A program made the position numbers and the translations under genes. Below the pieces are notes generated by a model. The model saw nothing but the letters and a program-made list of their open reading frames with translations, did no database searches and was not told where the DNA came from. This document shows, in pieces, positions 33,211 through 46,075 of a stretch of 64,000 bases of DNA; position 1 is the stretch's first letter; each line of letters opens with the position of its first letter. Origin of the DNA: Leuctra nigra (taxonomy: Eukaryota > Arthropoda > Insecta > Plecoptera > Leuctridae). The DNA lies in NCBI GenBank assembly GCA_934045905.1, contig OW203764.1, forward strand, positions 32,777,629-32,841,628. The letters run 5' to 3'.

Positions 33211-33262
33211 CTAGGAAAACGCCGAGTGAACGCGTTTGTTAAGCGAGCCTTCGAAATGCATG
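33211..33262 (+). repeat. Repeat family A fragment (5' end only)
   Basis: CTAGGAAAACGCCGAGTG followed by ACGCGTTTGTTAAGCGAGCC; the rest of the element is absent or unrecognisable. Confidence 0.6.
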
Positions 33263-34436
33263 GCTGACTTTGACGAAGCGGTATATATAGTTACAAAAAT
33301 AACTTATTTGTGAAACCAAGACACCATCTCGTTGAAAATCAGAGGTAAACAAATAGGATTGTTATATGCATATTTTGAGAAAATATTGACTTGATTCCTT
33401 ACTTCATTTTGACCTGTAATGCGAAAAGAACATACACAAAAATCTAGCCATAAGTTCCGAATGGAGACATCGTCTTGCTCGTTTAACAAGTATTGTAAAA
33501 AATACGGCGAATTGTTGGTAAGTTTTCCAAAAATAATTAAATTTATTACCGAAAGTTTATAAAAGTTTAAAAGTGTTTTCTAGTTTCTGATGCGGAAGGA
33601 ACAAACTATCAGTAACTCTTTTGAAGGCAGATAAATGTTGAAAGACAGTGACAAATGGAAGTATCATCAAAAACCAGCTTCTGACATTCTCCGCAACAAT
33701 CTCTATCCAAGGTGTTGCCATGTCACATTGTTGCGAGATATACGTGGCCGGGAAACGATCTCAGGACCTCAGGCAGGATGGCAGAGCGCCAACCATGTGT
33801 TATCACTGCACTCTGGTGTGAAATGCATTCACACTCTTGCATTCGTCTCGCTTGCTTCCTGTTGATATCTGTTCAGTGAGTCTGGCAACGCCGCTGCATG
33901 GGAGAGCTTATCTCCAGGGAGATTGTCGTGCATTCTGTCTGTACCGAGGTTGCCAGATTTGCATTCTGTTTGTACCCAGGTAGTCATGTGTTTTTAAATT
34001 CTAAAGTGGACACGTGAGGGATGGTGGAGGGATGGGAGTTGACTTTTATTGTCATTGACGCGATCCACGTACAGGAATAATTTTGCGGGGAAAAGTCAAC
34101 TTAAACCCCACATACCCAATTGTTCAAATTACTCGTTTCATCATTTCTATCTGTGGACATTCGTATCAATTTCTGAAAACCTTTCGGAGAAACATTCTCC
34201 TATTTCTCTCTTTAGCTCAGTTAAATTGTCTGTATTTCAAGTAAATATTTTGGTCAATTGATCAAGGCAATTGGTTTTGACCGGTTAATTGACTGTGAAA
34301 CATCCCTAGCTTTGACACTGGAATGCGATGTCAATGGGATCCAGGTGGGCGGACCCCCTCCCCCCCCCCCCCTCCCCACTCATGCGGGTCTGGGGCGCGT
34401 AGCATCGAATTCAATATTGTTCATGAAACAAACATT
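33263..34436. other. Intergenic; C-run with GGGTC motif at 34.36 kb
   Basis: No gene recognised. C13 run at 34360-34372 followed by ATGCGGGTCTGGGGCGCG, the same association seen at 13.48 and 27.19 kb. Confidence 0.45.
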
Positions 34437-34575
34437 ACAAGGAAATAGCTCTGTGTAACTCGTTGATAAGAGAGCCTTCGCATTGCATGCGATTTGATAT
34501 CGTTTGCAAGACTCTGCTCTAATTTAAAAAAACACACACGCACTGTCATGAGTATCGTGGGGACGCTCGCTTAAA
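34437..34575 (+). repeat. Repeat family A, short internally deleted copy
   Basis: A 5' part (GCTCTGTGTAACTCGTTGAT) and a 3' part (GTGGGGACGCTCGCTTAA) are joined after only about 140 bp, so most of the body is missing. Confidence 0.55.
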
Positions 34576-34860
34576 AGTGTTGTTTTCTTGCTTTGATTTC
34601 TATGATCCATCTCTTACAAACGAACCCTTACAATTATTAATACTAACGCGCCGACTCGAAAAGATTTTTCCTTTGATCGTTACTGTTTACTGTTTAATGA
34701 TCAAAAGATCACACAAAGATTCAAGGACAAAGATGAAATATTAAAAAAAAAAAATGTTATGTTACTATTACATCCGGGGATAGATATGGAAACCAGAAAT
34801 TAGATATTTTCACGTATTTCTCTTGTTTAAAGCAACGTTCGTTATTTCTCTGTCCCACCT

Positions 34861-34986
34861 GGGCTGCGATCGTGCAATTACAACTTCCTTGTCACGGTGA
34901 CAAGACCCTAGAAGGCCGTGAATAACATTGAGATGAGAAGCTTGTCACTGTGACAAGTAAGTTGTCATTTAACACGATCGCAGCCC
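34861..34986. mobile_element. Hairpin MITE (GGGCTGCGATCGTG ends)
   Basis: 126 bp. Ends GGGCTGCGATCGTG and CACGATCGCAGCCC; inner CTTGTCACGGTGACAAG is itself a palindrome and recurs as CTTGTCACTGTGACAAG. No clear target duplication. Confidence 0.7.
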
Positions 34987-35613
34987 TGTTGTAAAGGTAC
35001 AAGGTATTGTAATTGTTTGAAAGTCTGTCCCGCCAAGAGCTTGGCTGTTGGCAACCCTGCAGTATGTAACTGGGGCTGACTCGAGCTTAATTCATCGCAA
35101 TTTATTCCGTCATGCAACATTAGCGTCAGAAAACTCTGTCAATTATTTATACAGTTCCAATAAGAGTAAATATAAGTAATTTCAATGCGTCCCGCGGAAG
35201 CTGACATGAATGGGACATTTTGTTTTGAATTAGCTGCAACCCATGTTCGCCATCATTTCATCTCCGTAACGTGACGCTAACTGATTCGATTTTCCTCGTT
35301 TGTCAGCGTCTAACTCGACGAACACCATCTAATATGATTTGTAAACTAATACTAAATTCATTATTTTATGAAGTCGTAGAGAAATTGTCGACTCAACTTT
35401 ATATATTACTTACTAAACTAGAATAATTCACTAGTTATTTACTTCATGTACTGTTCTCAAGGTTCTCAAAGTTGAAGAAAATCTTGTGAAAATAATGCAA
35501 GTTCACGATTCCGTATATTTCATTCTCAAACAATGACAGGTTACACGCAATTAGTTATAAGTTTATTCTACACAGTTTTTCCATTGTTATACAGTAGTAC
35601 TCAACTCCTTGAT

Positions 35614-36222
35614 AATTGAGCGAGCGAAGCGAGCGACTCCTTTTGGCTCTTTTGGCACGGACCTCTGTTTTTTTTGTTTTTTTCTGCTATTAACCGATAC
35701 ACAGGTCACACCGGTTCACCGATCGATCTAAAATTGTGCACACATGTAAAGACAACCTTCTCTGTTTGCAGACCCAAATTTTTTGGAAATCCATTTATTG
35801 GTTAAAATTTAAATAAATATCTCCTGATAGGCTGAAAAATGAAAATGGTCTTCGATAAATCTGATCAAACTTATATTTTGCATGATCATTTAGACCAACA
35901 TTGTCTCTTATTTTCAAAATTTCATTCCAATCAGTTAAGAACGTATGAACTTATTGGCATTTTTAATAGCTGTCAGAAATGAAGTATCGAAATGAATGTT
36001 TTCCAGTGCCAATTGAATTGAATCTGATTTGCTATATATACCAGGGTGCTTAGATGCTATTTTCTCGTTTCGATGAAAATCACATTTATGTTGATTGAGT
36101 TGATCATATTTCAATTCAATATGGATGTATATGTTTTTTGTGCGTTGTGTACGCATTTCGGTTCGAGAATTTGCACGTACCCGTGCTCGCTCATCAACGC
36201 GTTACACAGAGCGTTTTCCTAG
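35614..36222 (-). repeat. Repeat family A, copy in minus orientation
   Basis: Begins (plus strand) ATTGAGCGAGCGAAGCGAGC, the complement of the 3' signature, and ends GAGCGTTTTCCTAG, the complement of the 5' signature. About 609 bp and apparently complete at both ends, so it helps to define the family's termini. Confidence 0.75.
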
Positions 36223-37639
36223 TTACTATCAACATTGCTTCAACTGCACTAATTTCTCGAATTTTGTAATACCGACCGTTTTTCTGACTCTCTGTCTATG
36301 GACTCCAAAGCGTATTAAAAAGAAATTCATATATTTCCAATATAATATATTGATCGATACATTGATTGATTGACATATGAATTTCTTTATATGTCATGGC
36401 AGAATTGTTTAGGAACGAGATGGATAACATCATGATTTTTCTCACATATCTGACATCTCCAATTCTACCCATTATTATGTTATGTTATGTGTTTTGTTAT
36501 GTGTATTTATTATGTTACCATGGGGAAGTACCAGCTCTGATAAACCAAATATTACGGAAAAGGCAAATAAATACACTGTCACAATACTTTTAGTGGTGTC
36601 ACCCACGGCGACACTTTTATTACAATACCTGCAAATGAACAGTTCAAATTACTTCTTTTTGGGCGCTGGGTTTCTAACTATATTTCAAACATACCTACGT
36701 GTCATGTTTGAAATCAAAACTGTTCTTGTATTTGAAATGGACTTTCCCCTGTGTTTCAGTTCAGTTTCAAAACGCCTCCGTTCACATGTCGACAGCACAA
36801 AGCATGCCAACTTTGCCAATACGGATAAAGCTTGTCCGTATTACGTAATGGTGTAGAAAGTTATGCTGCGAAGTATTATGGCGCGTTTGTGCTATACATG
36901 TGGATAGTATTTTAAGTTTATGACAGATTGAAACAAGTTTATATTTATTTAAAATGAAACAACATCAAGTTGAAGTATCTATTAAAAATGATTGATCACG
37001 TAAAGAGCGATGTTTTGCTCTCATTGGCTGATGTGAAAGACGATTTGAATGAGATAGCGTTGGCAAATGGTTTTATTTTAATAAAACACTGCAATTATAA
37101 TTTTATTGCTTAATTAAGGGCACAGGCTAAATAAAATATTAAAGAATAATAATTAAGTTTATAAATATGAAATGAAACTTGCTTCAGTTCACATTAATAT
37201 TAACGACGACGACGACGATGAAGACATTATATGTATACGTACATACATACATGGGGCGTAAAATGCTAATCAAAACTGAAGAGAACATTTCGAACAATGA
37301 AAATTACGCCCTTTAGTGATATTAGGGAAACGAATAATTTTACTAAATTTTAGTACAAACGGATGTATAACAGGATGGTTCATCTTGCCCCAAAGAGAAG
37401 TTCAATACTGCCATTGGTTCCTACCGTATGAGTAGAATGTAAATACAATGGGATCTTAGCAATTGTATACTTGTTCGTTAATCGTTCTTCTACTTGGTGT
37501 CACCACACACTACATAGAGATATATGAACACAGTCTGGTTCCGATTATTTGGGTCAGGGGTAGACAATACATTTTACTAACATTTTAATTTTACTTACTG
37601 TACCAGTGAATATTTCTTCTGACTCTTCTTCCTCTTCAC
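36223..37639. other. Intergenic, no gene recognised
   Basis: AT-rich. Short ACG-repeat (37203-37219) and some hydrophobic open frames near 36.4 kb that I do not recognise. Confidence 0.4.
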
Positions 37640-37822
37640 TCTTCAACCTCCAGCTTCGTAATCAAACTATTCCCCACCACCTTTCCTCTTCATGTATCTT
37701 CAAGACTTCCCCATCTAGCACTACTCTTCCACACTGGTTCTCGGCCTTCCAGTACTTCTTCTGGTCATCCTTCCACCACTCTTTTCATGTTACCAAACCA
37801 CCTAAATCTCTCCCTCCCTAAC
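37640..37822 (-). pseudogene. Possible fragment of a non-LTR retrotransposon ORF
   Basis: The minus strand reads RERFRWFGNMKRV followed, after a stop, by PEEVLEGREPVWK-like text. This resembles the RWFGHVKRM...VLEG motif common near the end of LINE-derived proteins in arthropod genomes. Broken by at least one stop. Recognition is from memory of the motif only. Confidence 0.35.
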
Positions 37823-38532
37823 TTGAATCCCACTAAATAAATAAATAAAATAATTTGCAACTGTCTATGAAACGTTTCAAATTTTATAAAGAAATAGTAA
37901 AGTTGCTATTTCTTTAATAAATACGGCTCATTTAGTTACCTTGTTATCAATAAATTATGAAGTGAGCTCTTTCTCTCCATGAACTCGACTATTAGTTTCG
38001 TCCCACACTGAAGATCTATGAACTGCATCAGGTGGCCGAAACTAACATTAATTCGCGAGCCGAGTTCGAGTCCCGCCGGTGTCGTTTGTCGTGATATTTT
38101 TCCGTCTTCCTTCTCTAACTCTGGACCAGTTGCAACTTGGTCCTGCGGAGAGATAAAACACAGATGCGTTCACAGGTCGAGTCACCAGATGCGAAGTATT
38201 GGAACACAGCTTGTCATCGCAATGCGTCTACACTCTACATCGATCAGTGCTGGCACAAGTTCTATTTATTGGTAATCAAAACTTTTATGTCATTTACCTT
38301 TTTTTATTTTTTTATTTTTTTATTATTTTTTACTTTTACTTTTTGTTATTTTAAATTTTGCATTGAACTTGTCAATGTTTAAACAGAACCAGAAGCCTGT
38401 TGTTAAAAAGAATCACCTGTTTTGTACATTAAGTAAGTTTGCGTCGATCATAATTTGACATAAAAATTACTCCATTTAGTAAAGCATGAGAATGTAGGTT
38501 TCTGTGGTAAACTTCCATAGAGTCAAGATGAA

Positions 38533-38589
38533 AGGAAGGGATGTGCGTTGTGAAAAATATCCGACCGAACCGGGGCTCGAACCCGGGAC
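38533..38589 (-). repeat. tRNA-like repeat fragment, copy 1
   Basis: The complement contains GGGTTCGAGCCCCGGTTCGG, with a B-box-like GGTTCGAGCC. Shares CGAACCGGGGCTCGAAC and GGAAGGGATGTGC with 43552-43595 in opposite orientation. Confidence 0.5.
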
Positions 38590-38708
38590 ATCCGGGACCC
38601 GGAAGCATGTCTGTATCTTATTGAAACGTGGTTTCAAGAAGAAAGATGGGGGGAAAAGTTATTGTGGCTTAATTTCCAACGATGAATAGGAATAGTTAAC
38701 TCCGTTTA

Positions 38709-38992
38709 AGCTGGGTTCCCATGCTTTGCATCGAATTCGCTTCCGGTTCGCTTCGCTTTCGCAAAATGGCTACCTTTTAACAAAGGAAATCGGCCATGTT
38801 TACATTCGCATGTTCGCGTGTTTCGGTTTCGTTAAAGTTGAGCCAATTTTAACTTTGACGAAACCGAAACGAAACCGAAACACGCGAACATGGGAATGTA
38901 AACATGGACGATTTCCTTTGTTAAAAGGTAGCCATTTTGCGAAAGCGAAGCGAACCGGAAGCGAATTCGATGCAAAGTATGGGAACCCAGCT
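38709..38992. mobile_element. 284-bp palindromic MITE with TTA flanks
   Basis: Ends AGCTGGGTTCCCATG and CATGGGAACCCAGCT-like (right copy has one base change). Both arms run about 135 bp inward through GCGAATTCGATGC, AACCGGAAGC, GTTAAAAGGTAGCC and CGAAACCGAAAC words. TTA on both sides (38706-38708, 38993-38995). Few mismatches between arms suggest youth. Confidence 0.8.
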
Positions 38993-38999
38993 TTATAGT

Positions 39000-41595
39000 G
39001 TCATTATACGAAAGTTATGAATTCACACAATCCAATACAGATTCGCATAGATTTATTAAACATACATTTATTTTTATTTAGAAATTAATAAATAAACATA
39101 AATTCACCTCATTCCTACAAAATAACTCCAAATCAATTCATCAAACACGTTAATTTCGTCTGGTTTAGGTAATCTGTTTTTCAACTGTAACCTCAATCTA
39201 TAATAGCTTCGATAGTGACCTCTCAATCAGGGTGATTTTCTTGCGCCACCCGGTATTTAAATTTCGTCCTCGAAAGTTGTTTTACAACGTGCTGAACAGT
39301 TGTCAAATATAATGAAAAATATATGATTCATTAATGTGAGACATGTGAGATAAATACATCAAGTGAAGCCGGTATACACAGCTCATTCAAACTCTGCGCG
39401 TTCGATCATCCTTGATATGATTGCCATCGCTCAGAATAGAATCATTTGAGATCTAATTTCATCCTGTTTCAACAAGACTTCTTCAAAAACCCATACATTC
39501 TTCTAGGTTCTATCATGATACGTTGATCCTTTAAATATCAATAAAAATCTATACATTGAAAACCAATACATTCTTCCAAGTTCTACCATCATTTCAAAAT
39601 TTAACAATTTTTGCTGGAACATATTTTCCGCTTCTCAAATTTATTTTCGTAACTTGATTGATATCTGAAATAGACTTCAACGATTTAGGTTAACTATTTC
39701 AATATTTCTTAATAAATTCCTTCATTTTATATTTTGTAAAAAGACGTAAGTAAATTATTTTTATATTATTTTATCTTGCATACAATGTACATTTTCTGTA
39801 TTCATCTAAATAACTCAAGAGATAATTCTACTAGAAATAATTTGTCGCAAATATCTTAGTTTACGTGTATAGAATAGTTTTGGAACGTCTAAGACTCTGC
39901 AATGTTTCAACACATGCAATTACTCTGTACTTCACTGGAGAAATAATTAAAGTAGATGTAATTATATAGCTTGACATTGTGTATGTACACGATACAACTC
40001 GACCGTCAGTACAGCTAACTAAATCAAGCTTTTAACAAATTTATGCTAATCAAATAATTTGAAATGTGTTTCACAAACTCTCCTAACTCAGTAATTGGCA
40101 CATAGGTATTTATTAGTAGTTTCACATTGTCTGGAGAATCCTCGTGTATCTGGAATCCCGCTCCGATTCGCAGGAGTCCAGTGTCACCACAATTCCGATA
40201 TTATCGAGATCTCTAACCCAGATAGCTGGGATACATTCGGACGCATTTCGAATTCACATTCAGCCTCGCCAGTTGTAGATTAAAAATAGATCGATCATAT
40301 TCTACAATATTTATGGGTAGTTGTATAGCGGGGACAGTTTTTACGCGTTTGAAGTCACATAAAACCCCGTCAACGACGTGTTACATTTCTCTGGAGGTAT
40401 CTCCAGTTTGCAGTTCTTCGCTTTTTCATTTGGTCGTTACGACACTGAAAAACGGACGCAAAACTGTCTACTTTAGAAACTTCGCCGGAACAAACTCAAT
40501 ACCACAAGAACAGATATAAAAACAAGTAATTCCTGGAAACTTATCTAGGTTTTTGTAACTGCACAGTGTGTGGCAATGTCCGTGGCATTGAGAGTATTGT
40601 ATTCGCACCTACGTAAGATGTAACTTGTCAGCGCTGCGTGCTCGAAACCAAAGCCTCTGTGACGTAACCCAGACTGCGCTAATCTTGTTCTGTGTACAGA
40701 TTAATTGTTTTACAACGCGACATGGAGATAATGCGAGACAAATACGAGGATTATCTTATTGGTGTGTAATGATTGATTGTGCAATGCAGCCAAGAGTGAA
40801 CTCGGATCGTTTGTAATGGAATTGGCTCCATAACGACGCCGTTAAAGAGCTTTATGGGGTTCGCGGAGACACCAATTCAATTGGCCGAGTTTAATATTTA
40901 ATTCAATGCGAAGCAAGGTCACGTGATTCAACGTTAAGCAGATTATTGAGGCAACAGACCGAGGAAAAAAACAAGGTTTATGTCATAAAACAAAGCCCTG
41001 GGGATTCTGTAATAGACTGTGCGTGGAAGAAATGGCGTCTTGTCCTCGACAAATCCAACTTTACGAAACTCCCACAAACGGAAAACTACTCAGAGGATAA
41101 TTCAAAGATATCATGATAACAATACTAAAGTTTGGTCGTATGTTTAATCCAGTAAAAGGCCGACGACGGTTCATAAATAGCCGCCATCTTGTTGCGTCAC
41201 GTGATCGAATGCAGCGCGAAGTTCATGAGGATGATTTACAAGAGATCTTATCTCACTGGAGCGCCTGCGCGTTGATGTTTGAATACAAGATAATAGTAAG
41301 ACTCGATCAACATGAACTGATAGGAAGCATGTGTATTGCATCTTCAAAACATTTTACAATATTGATCAATCACATTTTATGATTCCATAAAAAAGGATGT
41401 TTGGGGAGAATCAATCATAGGGTACAAAGGAAAGGGGTGGGGGGGGGGGGGATGTTGGCTCCTGCATGGCGGGGGAAGGGGACACTTTAAAAATTCACGC
41501 ACTTTTTTAATAAATTATCAGAACCCATTATACGGCACTTCAAACAAATTAGTAACATTAATTAAAGAACAATTCCCTGTAACTTCCTCACTAAT
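39000..41595. other. Intergenic, no gene recognised
   Basis: Mostly unique-looking sequence, GC-moderate at 40.1-41.3 kb, with no exon I can support. G13 run at 41439-41451. Confidence 0.4.
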
Positions 41596-41698
41596 GTCGG
41601 TGACAGGCAAAGATGAACCCTGTTTAGGAACCCTGGTCATTGCCAGGTATATAGACCGGCCCATGCTAGAGCGAGTTCATCTTTGCCTGTCACCGACC
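41596..41698. repeat. Hairpin repeat B, copy 2
   Basis: A perfect 23-bp inverted stem (GTCGGTGACAGGCAAAGATG... at the left, its complement ending CTGTCACCGAC at the right) around about 55 bp including CATTGCCAGGTAT. The loop is shared with copy 1 in the ZC3H11A intron. Confidence 0.75.
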
Positions 41699-42109
41699 TT
41701 ACATGATATTCTAGACACTTTTTTACACAAAAATCAGCGTCCCAAATTACTCTCTATCTGCTATCATGTTAAAATACCAAAAAAACAATCTCGGCTTGCT
41801 GGGGAGGGGGGGGGGGGATAGACCACCCTTAAGTACAACAGATCATGCATCTGGGCCCCTTTCATTGAACCTCCAGTTCGGCATTGTACCTGAAAATAAG
41901 TATTTTGTGTTTTGTTCTTTTGTGGCCAAGATCCTTGCGGCGCTCTTGGAGAAGAAAATGGTCGTCATCAAACGCAACCCCTGAAGATGATACCCAAGCT
42001 GTAGCCAGACAATCTCCGGAACAGGAACATTTTCTATTTTGTAAAAGATAATGAGGTTTAGGGAAATCGTTCTCGTCTCTTTGAGTCGTGCAGACAGGAG
42101 ATTGAACGG

Positions 42110-42335
42110 CCAATGCGATGAAACCGAGACGTGTTGTCTGATAACAACCTTGGCGCACGCCTCCCGCATGGCGACGACGCCGCTACCGACTCAGTAGCTC
42201 TCCGACGTCCACCAGCGACGCATGCGACGTCCGCCGATACCCCAGCGCCGCGACGTCAGGCGTCGTCTGTAGCCGCGGGCGAGCGTGGTGCACTTGAGCA
42301 GTTCGAAGACAAGTTGCGTTTTATTTTTATTTTGT
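42110..42335 (+). promoter_or_regulatory. CpG-rich block, possible promoter or 5' exon
   Basis: A sharp CpG-rich island in AT-rich surroundings, containing GACTCAGTAGC (an arthropod-initiator-like TCAGT). It has an open frame of about 68 codons on the plus strand without recognisable similarity. It lies about 6 kb upstream of the receptor exon on the same strand, so it could be that gene's transcription start, but nothing connects them directly. Confidence 0.35.
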
Positions 42336-43551
42336 GACTTTTAAAAAATTCTTTTTAGTGAACATTTTAACAATGGTGACGACTGGCTATCTGGTAGGTT
42401 ATATTTATAAAATTCATTTCTAGGTGATAGTAATGTGTCTATACAATAATTCATAATTTTTCCCCTAGGAACTATTATATTTAATATTGATATACCTAGT
42501 TGAATATTGAATAAATCAAGCATGGTAATGTGAGAACTATTATCGGCAACAAGTTTCAAACTGCTAATTAAATTAATTATTGAAGCAAAAGCTCTCGATC
42601 AGTTTTAGAGCCATGATACTCTTGAAGTTATGTTTTGCATTTTAATCATTTGCTTTGACTTTGTTTTGAAACTAAACATCGTGTAAACTTAACGTGAAGT
42701 TACCGTCACTAATTACCTATTATAGTTTGACTTATAGAGGAAAAAGATATCTTGTCGTGAAAAGTTAAGTCGTTAAAGAAAGATAAAAGAAACACTAGGA
42801 AAATTATGCTTTGATTTTCAGTGAAGCGAAAAGTCAGAAAAATTAATGATCAATTAATCCGTTGTTAGAAGAGGAGTAATGGTATTAGTCAAATCGTCTT
42901 AGGTGGAAGATTGAAATAAAATTATGAATCTGCGATGAAACGTTGTTCGATGAAAATCGACCGACAGTGTGAATAATGATGGAGATTATATGCTTCAGAA
43001 GACTTCTTCTCTAGATCATTAGCGTATCCATTATAAATAGTAGAAATGAGATTAAAAGCTCTGAAAGGTAAAACCTATAACCGTTGTAATATTAAGCCGA
43101 TATGAATATATTTGATAATTAGCTCATCCACGCTGCACAATTAAGCGGTTGTTTAGCATAATAGTGTGGCTAATATAAATAGTGGCTTACTACTTGGAAA
43201 GGCGAGAGAATCGAAGTAATCAAATACTTTTAAGATTAATTAAAAGATTAAGATACTTTTATTTATCTCGTAAATCTTGAAGATAAAGAAGATATACTTT
43301 GTGTGATATTGTAGAGAATTGTTCTGGGTGCAACATTGGTCTTTATATGTTGATATACTAAAAGTTATGAGCGGCTTCCACGTTTTCAATTTTCTGAATT
43401 CAAAATGTATCTATAATTTTATGTAAAATTAACCGCCAAATAGAATACCAACTAAAAGTTACGGACAGCTTTCATATTTTGAGTTTCCTGAATTTTAAAC
43501 TCTGTTACTTTTAAGCAAAATTAACAGTCCATAACTTTTAGTACGAACATT

Positions 43552-43595
43552 TAGTTCGAGCCCCGGTTCGGCCGGAAGCACATCCCTTCCTATCA
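43552..43595 (+). repeat. tRNA-like repeat fragment, copy 2
   Basis: GTTCGAGCCCCGGTTCGGC then CACATCCCTTCC, the complement of the segment at 38533-38589. Confidence 0.5.
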
Positions 43596-43701
43596 ACTTT
43601 AGTACATTTTTTCAAGTTTCCGAGCAATTCATCCTCTCCAGCTCTGTAATGTTTATCTTCAATAAGTCGGTCACAGTCACATCTGAGGTATCAGTGACAA
43701 T

Positions 43702-43901
43702 NNNNNNNNNNNNNNNNNNNNNNNNNNNNNNNNNNNNNNNNNNNNNNNNNNNNNNNNNNNNNNNNNNNNNNNNNNNNNNNNNNNNNNNNNNNNNNNNNNN
43801 NNNNNNNNNNNNNNNNNNNNNNNNNNNNNNNNNNNNNNNNNNNNNNNNNNNNNNNNNNNNNNNNNNNNNNNNNNNNNNNNNNNNNNNNNNNNNNNNNNNN
43901 N
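43702..43901. other. Assembly gap (200 N)
   Basis: Exactly 200 unknown bases, which looks like a fixed-size placeholder. Open frames that cross it have no meaning. Confidence 0.98.
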
Positions 43902-46075
43902 CCGTGTCAAAAGAGTCAGAAGAGTCTATCAATTATTGCCAATGGACTAAAGTCAACAATTACAGTTATATTGAAGTATTTTCTCACAAATGACTGGGGG
44001 GTGTCACTATTATAATATGATTGGATGGAGGCAGAATTACTGATTTTGAGTTCACCTAAAGAATCATTGAAATGATCAATGGACATAAGACCTTCTACCT
44101 TTCTTGTCCAGAATTGCTCATAAATTACATTGTCTATCTTCAATTTGACGGTCAACAGCTTAAAAACAGCAAAGTTTTTCATTGTCAATCCTTCTCTTTA
44201 ATACCGTAGTTTGTGAAATCTGTAGCGAGAACTATGACATGGGAGACTCTTCACTTTACCAACGTCAAGTCTAGGATTACACTAAGACCCAAGCAGATGA
44301 TAAGATTGTGCTCTACCGGGAATAATGTAAGCACACTTACATTCAAACTTCCAAAGCTGTCTTTAATCAAATTCAAATTCCACCCAACGACCCTTAAAAA
44401 CGAAATTATGTTAGGTATAAAAATCAAACTAAATTGATTTGACGAAAAAATGACGTTCTCTTTGACTGTGACATTTCAACGAGTCCGTGTTGAAGTTTGA
44501 TTTCTATTAGTGTAATTACCGTCAAGTGACGTCACATCTGACGTAGTGTGAAGGTGCTACGTTGTCTGTCAACTGGAGAAATGCTCCAGCTGTGTGAACT
44601 GGAGCCGGAGTCAGACGCGCGGAAGTTCTCCCGTGGGAGCTAATTAATTACCCCTCCTCCTCCTCCTTCAGACTTTCCGGCCGCGTGTTCTTCCCACAGG
44701 AAGAGAGTAAATCCCGACGTGCGCTGCAATCCGAGCCGGGTCAGAGTACATTCCTAATTGATTGCAAGTTATTACCCGCAAGTCGCGGCGAGGAAGAAAT
44801 ACTTCCGGAAACAACCAAACAGCTCAACCAATCACGGCCGAGAGCGATCATTCAAATATTCGAACGTTCGACAATGAACTCAAGGCGGTCATGGAGCCAA
44901 CTGACCTTTAACCCCCAAATATCCTGAATATCTATCTCACGGATTTAAATATCAACCAGAGACCTAATTAAACCTGCAACAGAAATAGTTCCTACTTAAG
45001 TTGTTGTCTTGTGTCTCTTAATTGTTGTCAATGAATCAATTAAACTTTTGTTTAATTGTCTTTTATGGTTAGATGTATGTCAGAATCTCGCCATTGACTT
45101 GTAAAAGACGACATGTAAAATAAACTGTTCATGTATGTGATAGGTAAAGTAAGTAGGTGCCCATAACAATTTTTCACGATTGTTAGCTTGTCTCATTTTT
45201 TTAAAAATAAGGTGTAAACTACCTTATGTTTTTTTTTTACATAATTCTTCTTTTCAGCAATGAATTCATAGCTTTCAATAGTTTTTCAATAGTACTTTTT
45301 CATAAGGGTTGCACGAGCTTCTTTTCTTTTAAAGCAGTAATGCAAAAATGTAAATTTTCCCCCGAGGTCGGACATTAATGTTGGCACGTTGAAGTGTCAT
45401 TTTATGAATGCAGGTAAATCGATGTATTTTTGTTTATGTCAGTGGTTCCTCTTCGTACTAAAGATGTCTCCGGAGCCAACAATTGCCCAGGTATAACCAT
45501 TAAAACTATCAAATATCACCCCCAAAAACAGAACAGAATCACAGTAATTCTGAATGGTGCCATCAAGATGGTGGCAACAATGAAATGACGTACGTGCAAA
45601 CTGAGTATGTACGTCAGATTTACTGGTCGGCATGTCATGGTTCTCTTGGTGCTTCTACCGTTTTCAGAAAACTCTCTCCTGCCGTGCAAATAACTATTCT
45701 TGTAAACTATCTACTTCGCGAGTAAAAGAACGATTACGACGTTGAAGTGGAAAAGATCCGGGCCACTTTCCCAATTGGATCGCAGTTATTGGCACCCTTG
45801 AAATAAATTGACTCCCTTTTCTCACTCGCACAGTACCAGACACATTCAAGTCTGGCGCATCAATAGCAGCGTGTCATGAACTTGGGGGTAATTCCATACG
45901 TCTTCACATGGGCATCGGACCTGTTTCACGCAGCCTGTATCTGCACTGCGCTAATCGTAATTCAATGGAAATATTCTCTAAACTGTTTCGGTGGCCAACA
46001 GAATGAATATATTTCGTCATGAATGTCTTGATCTTCAGCCTATTCTCATTCTCATCAGTTATTTACTAGGCAAAC
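43902..46075. other. Intergenic, unique-looking, no gene recognised
   Basis: 44560-44930 is GC-richer, with a CCAATCA word and an 80-codon frame of no known similarity. Possibly regulatory or untranslated sequence upstream of the receptor; not supported further. Confidence 0.35.

Noticed and set aside
43612..43993. Frames of about 100 codons around 43.7 kb
   Set aside because: They consist mostly of the 200-N gap.
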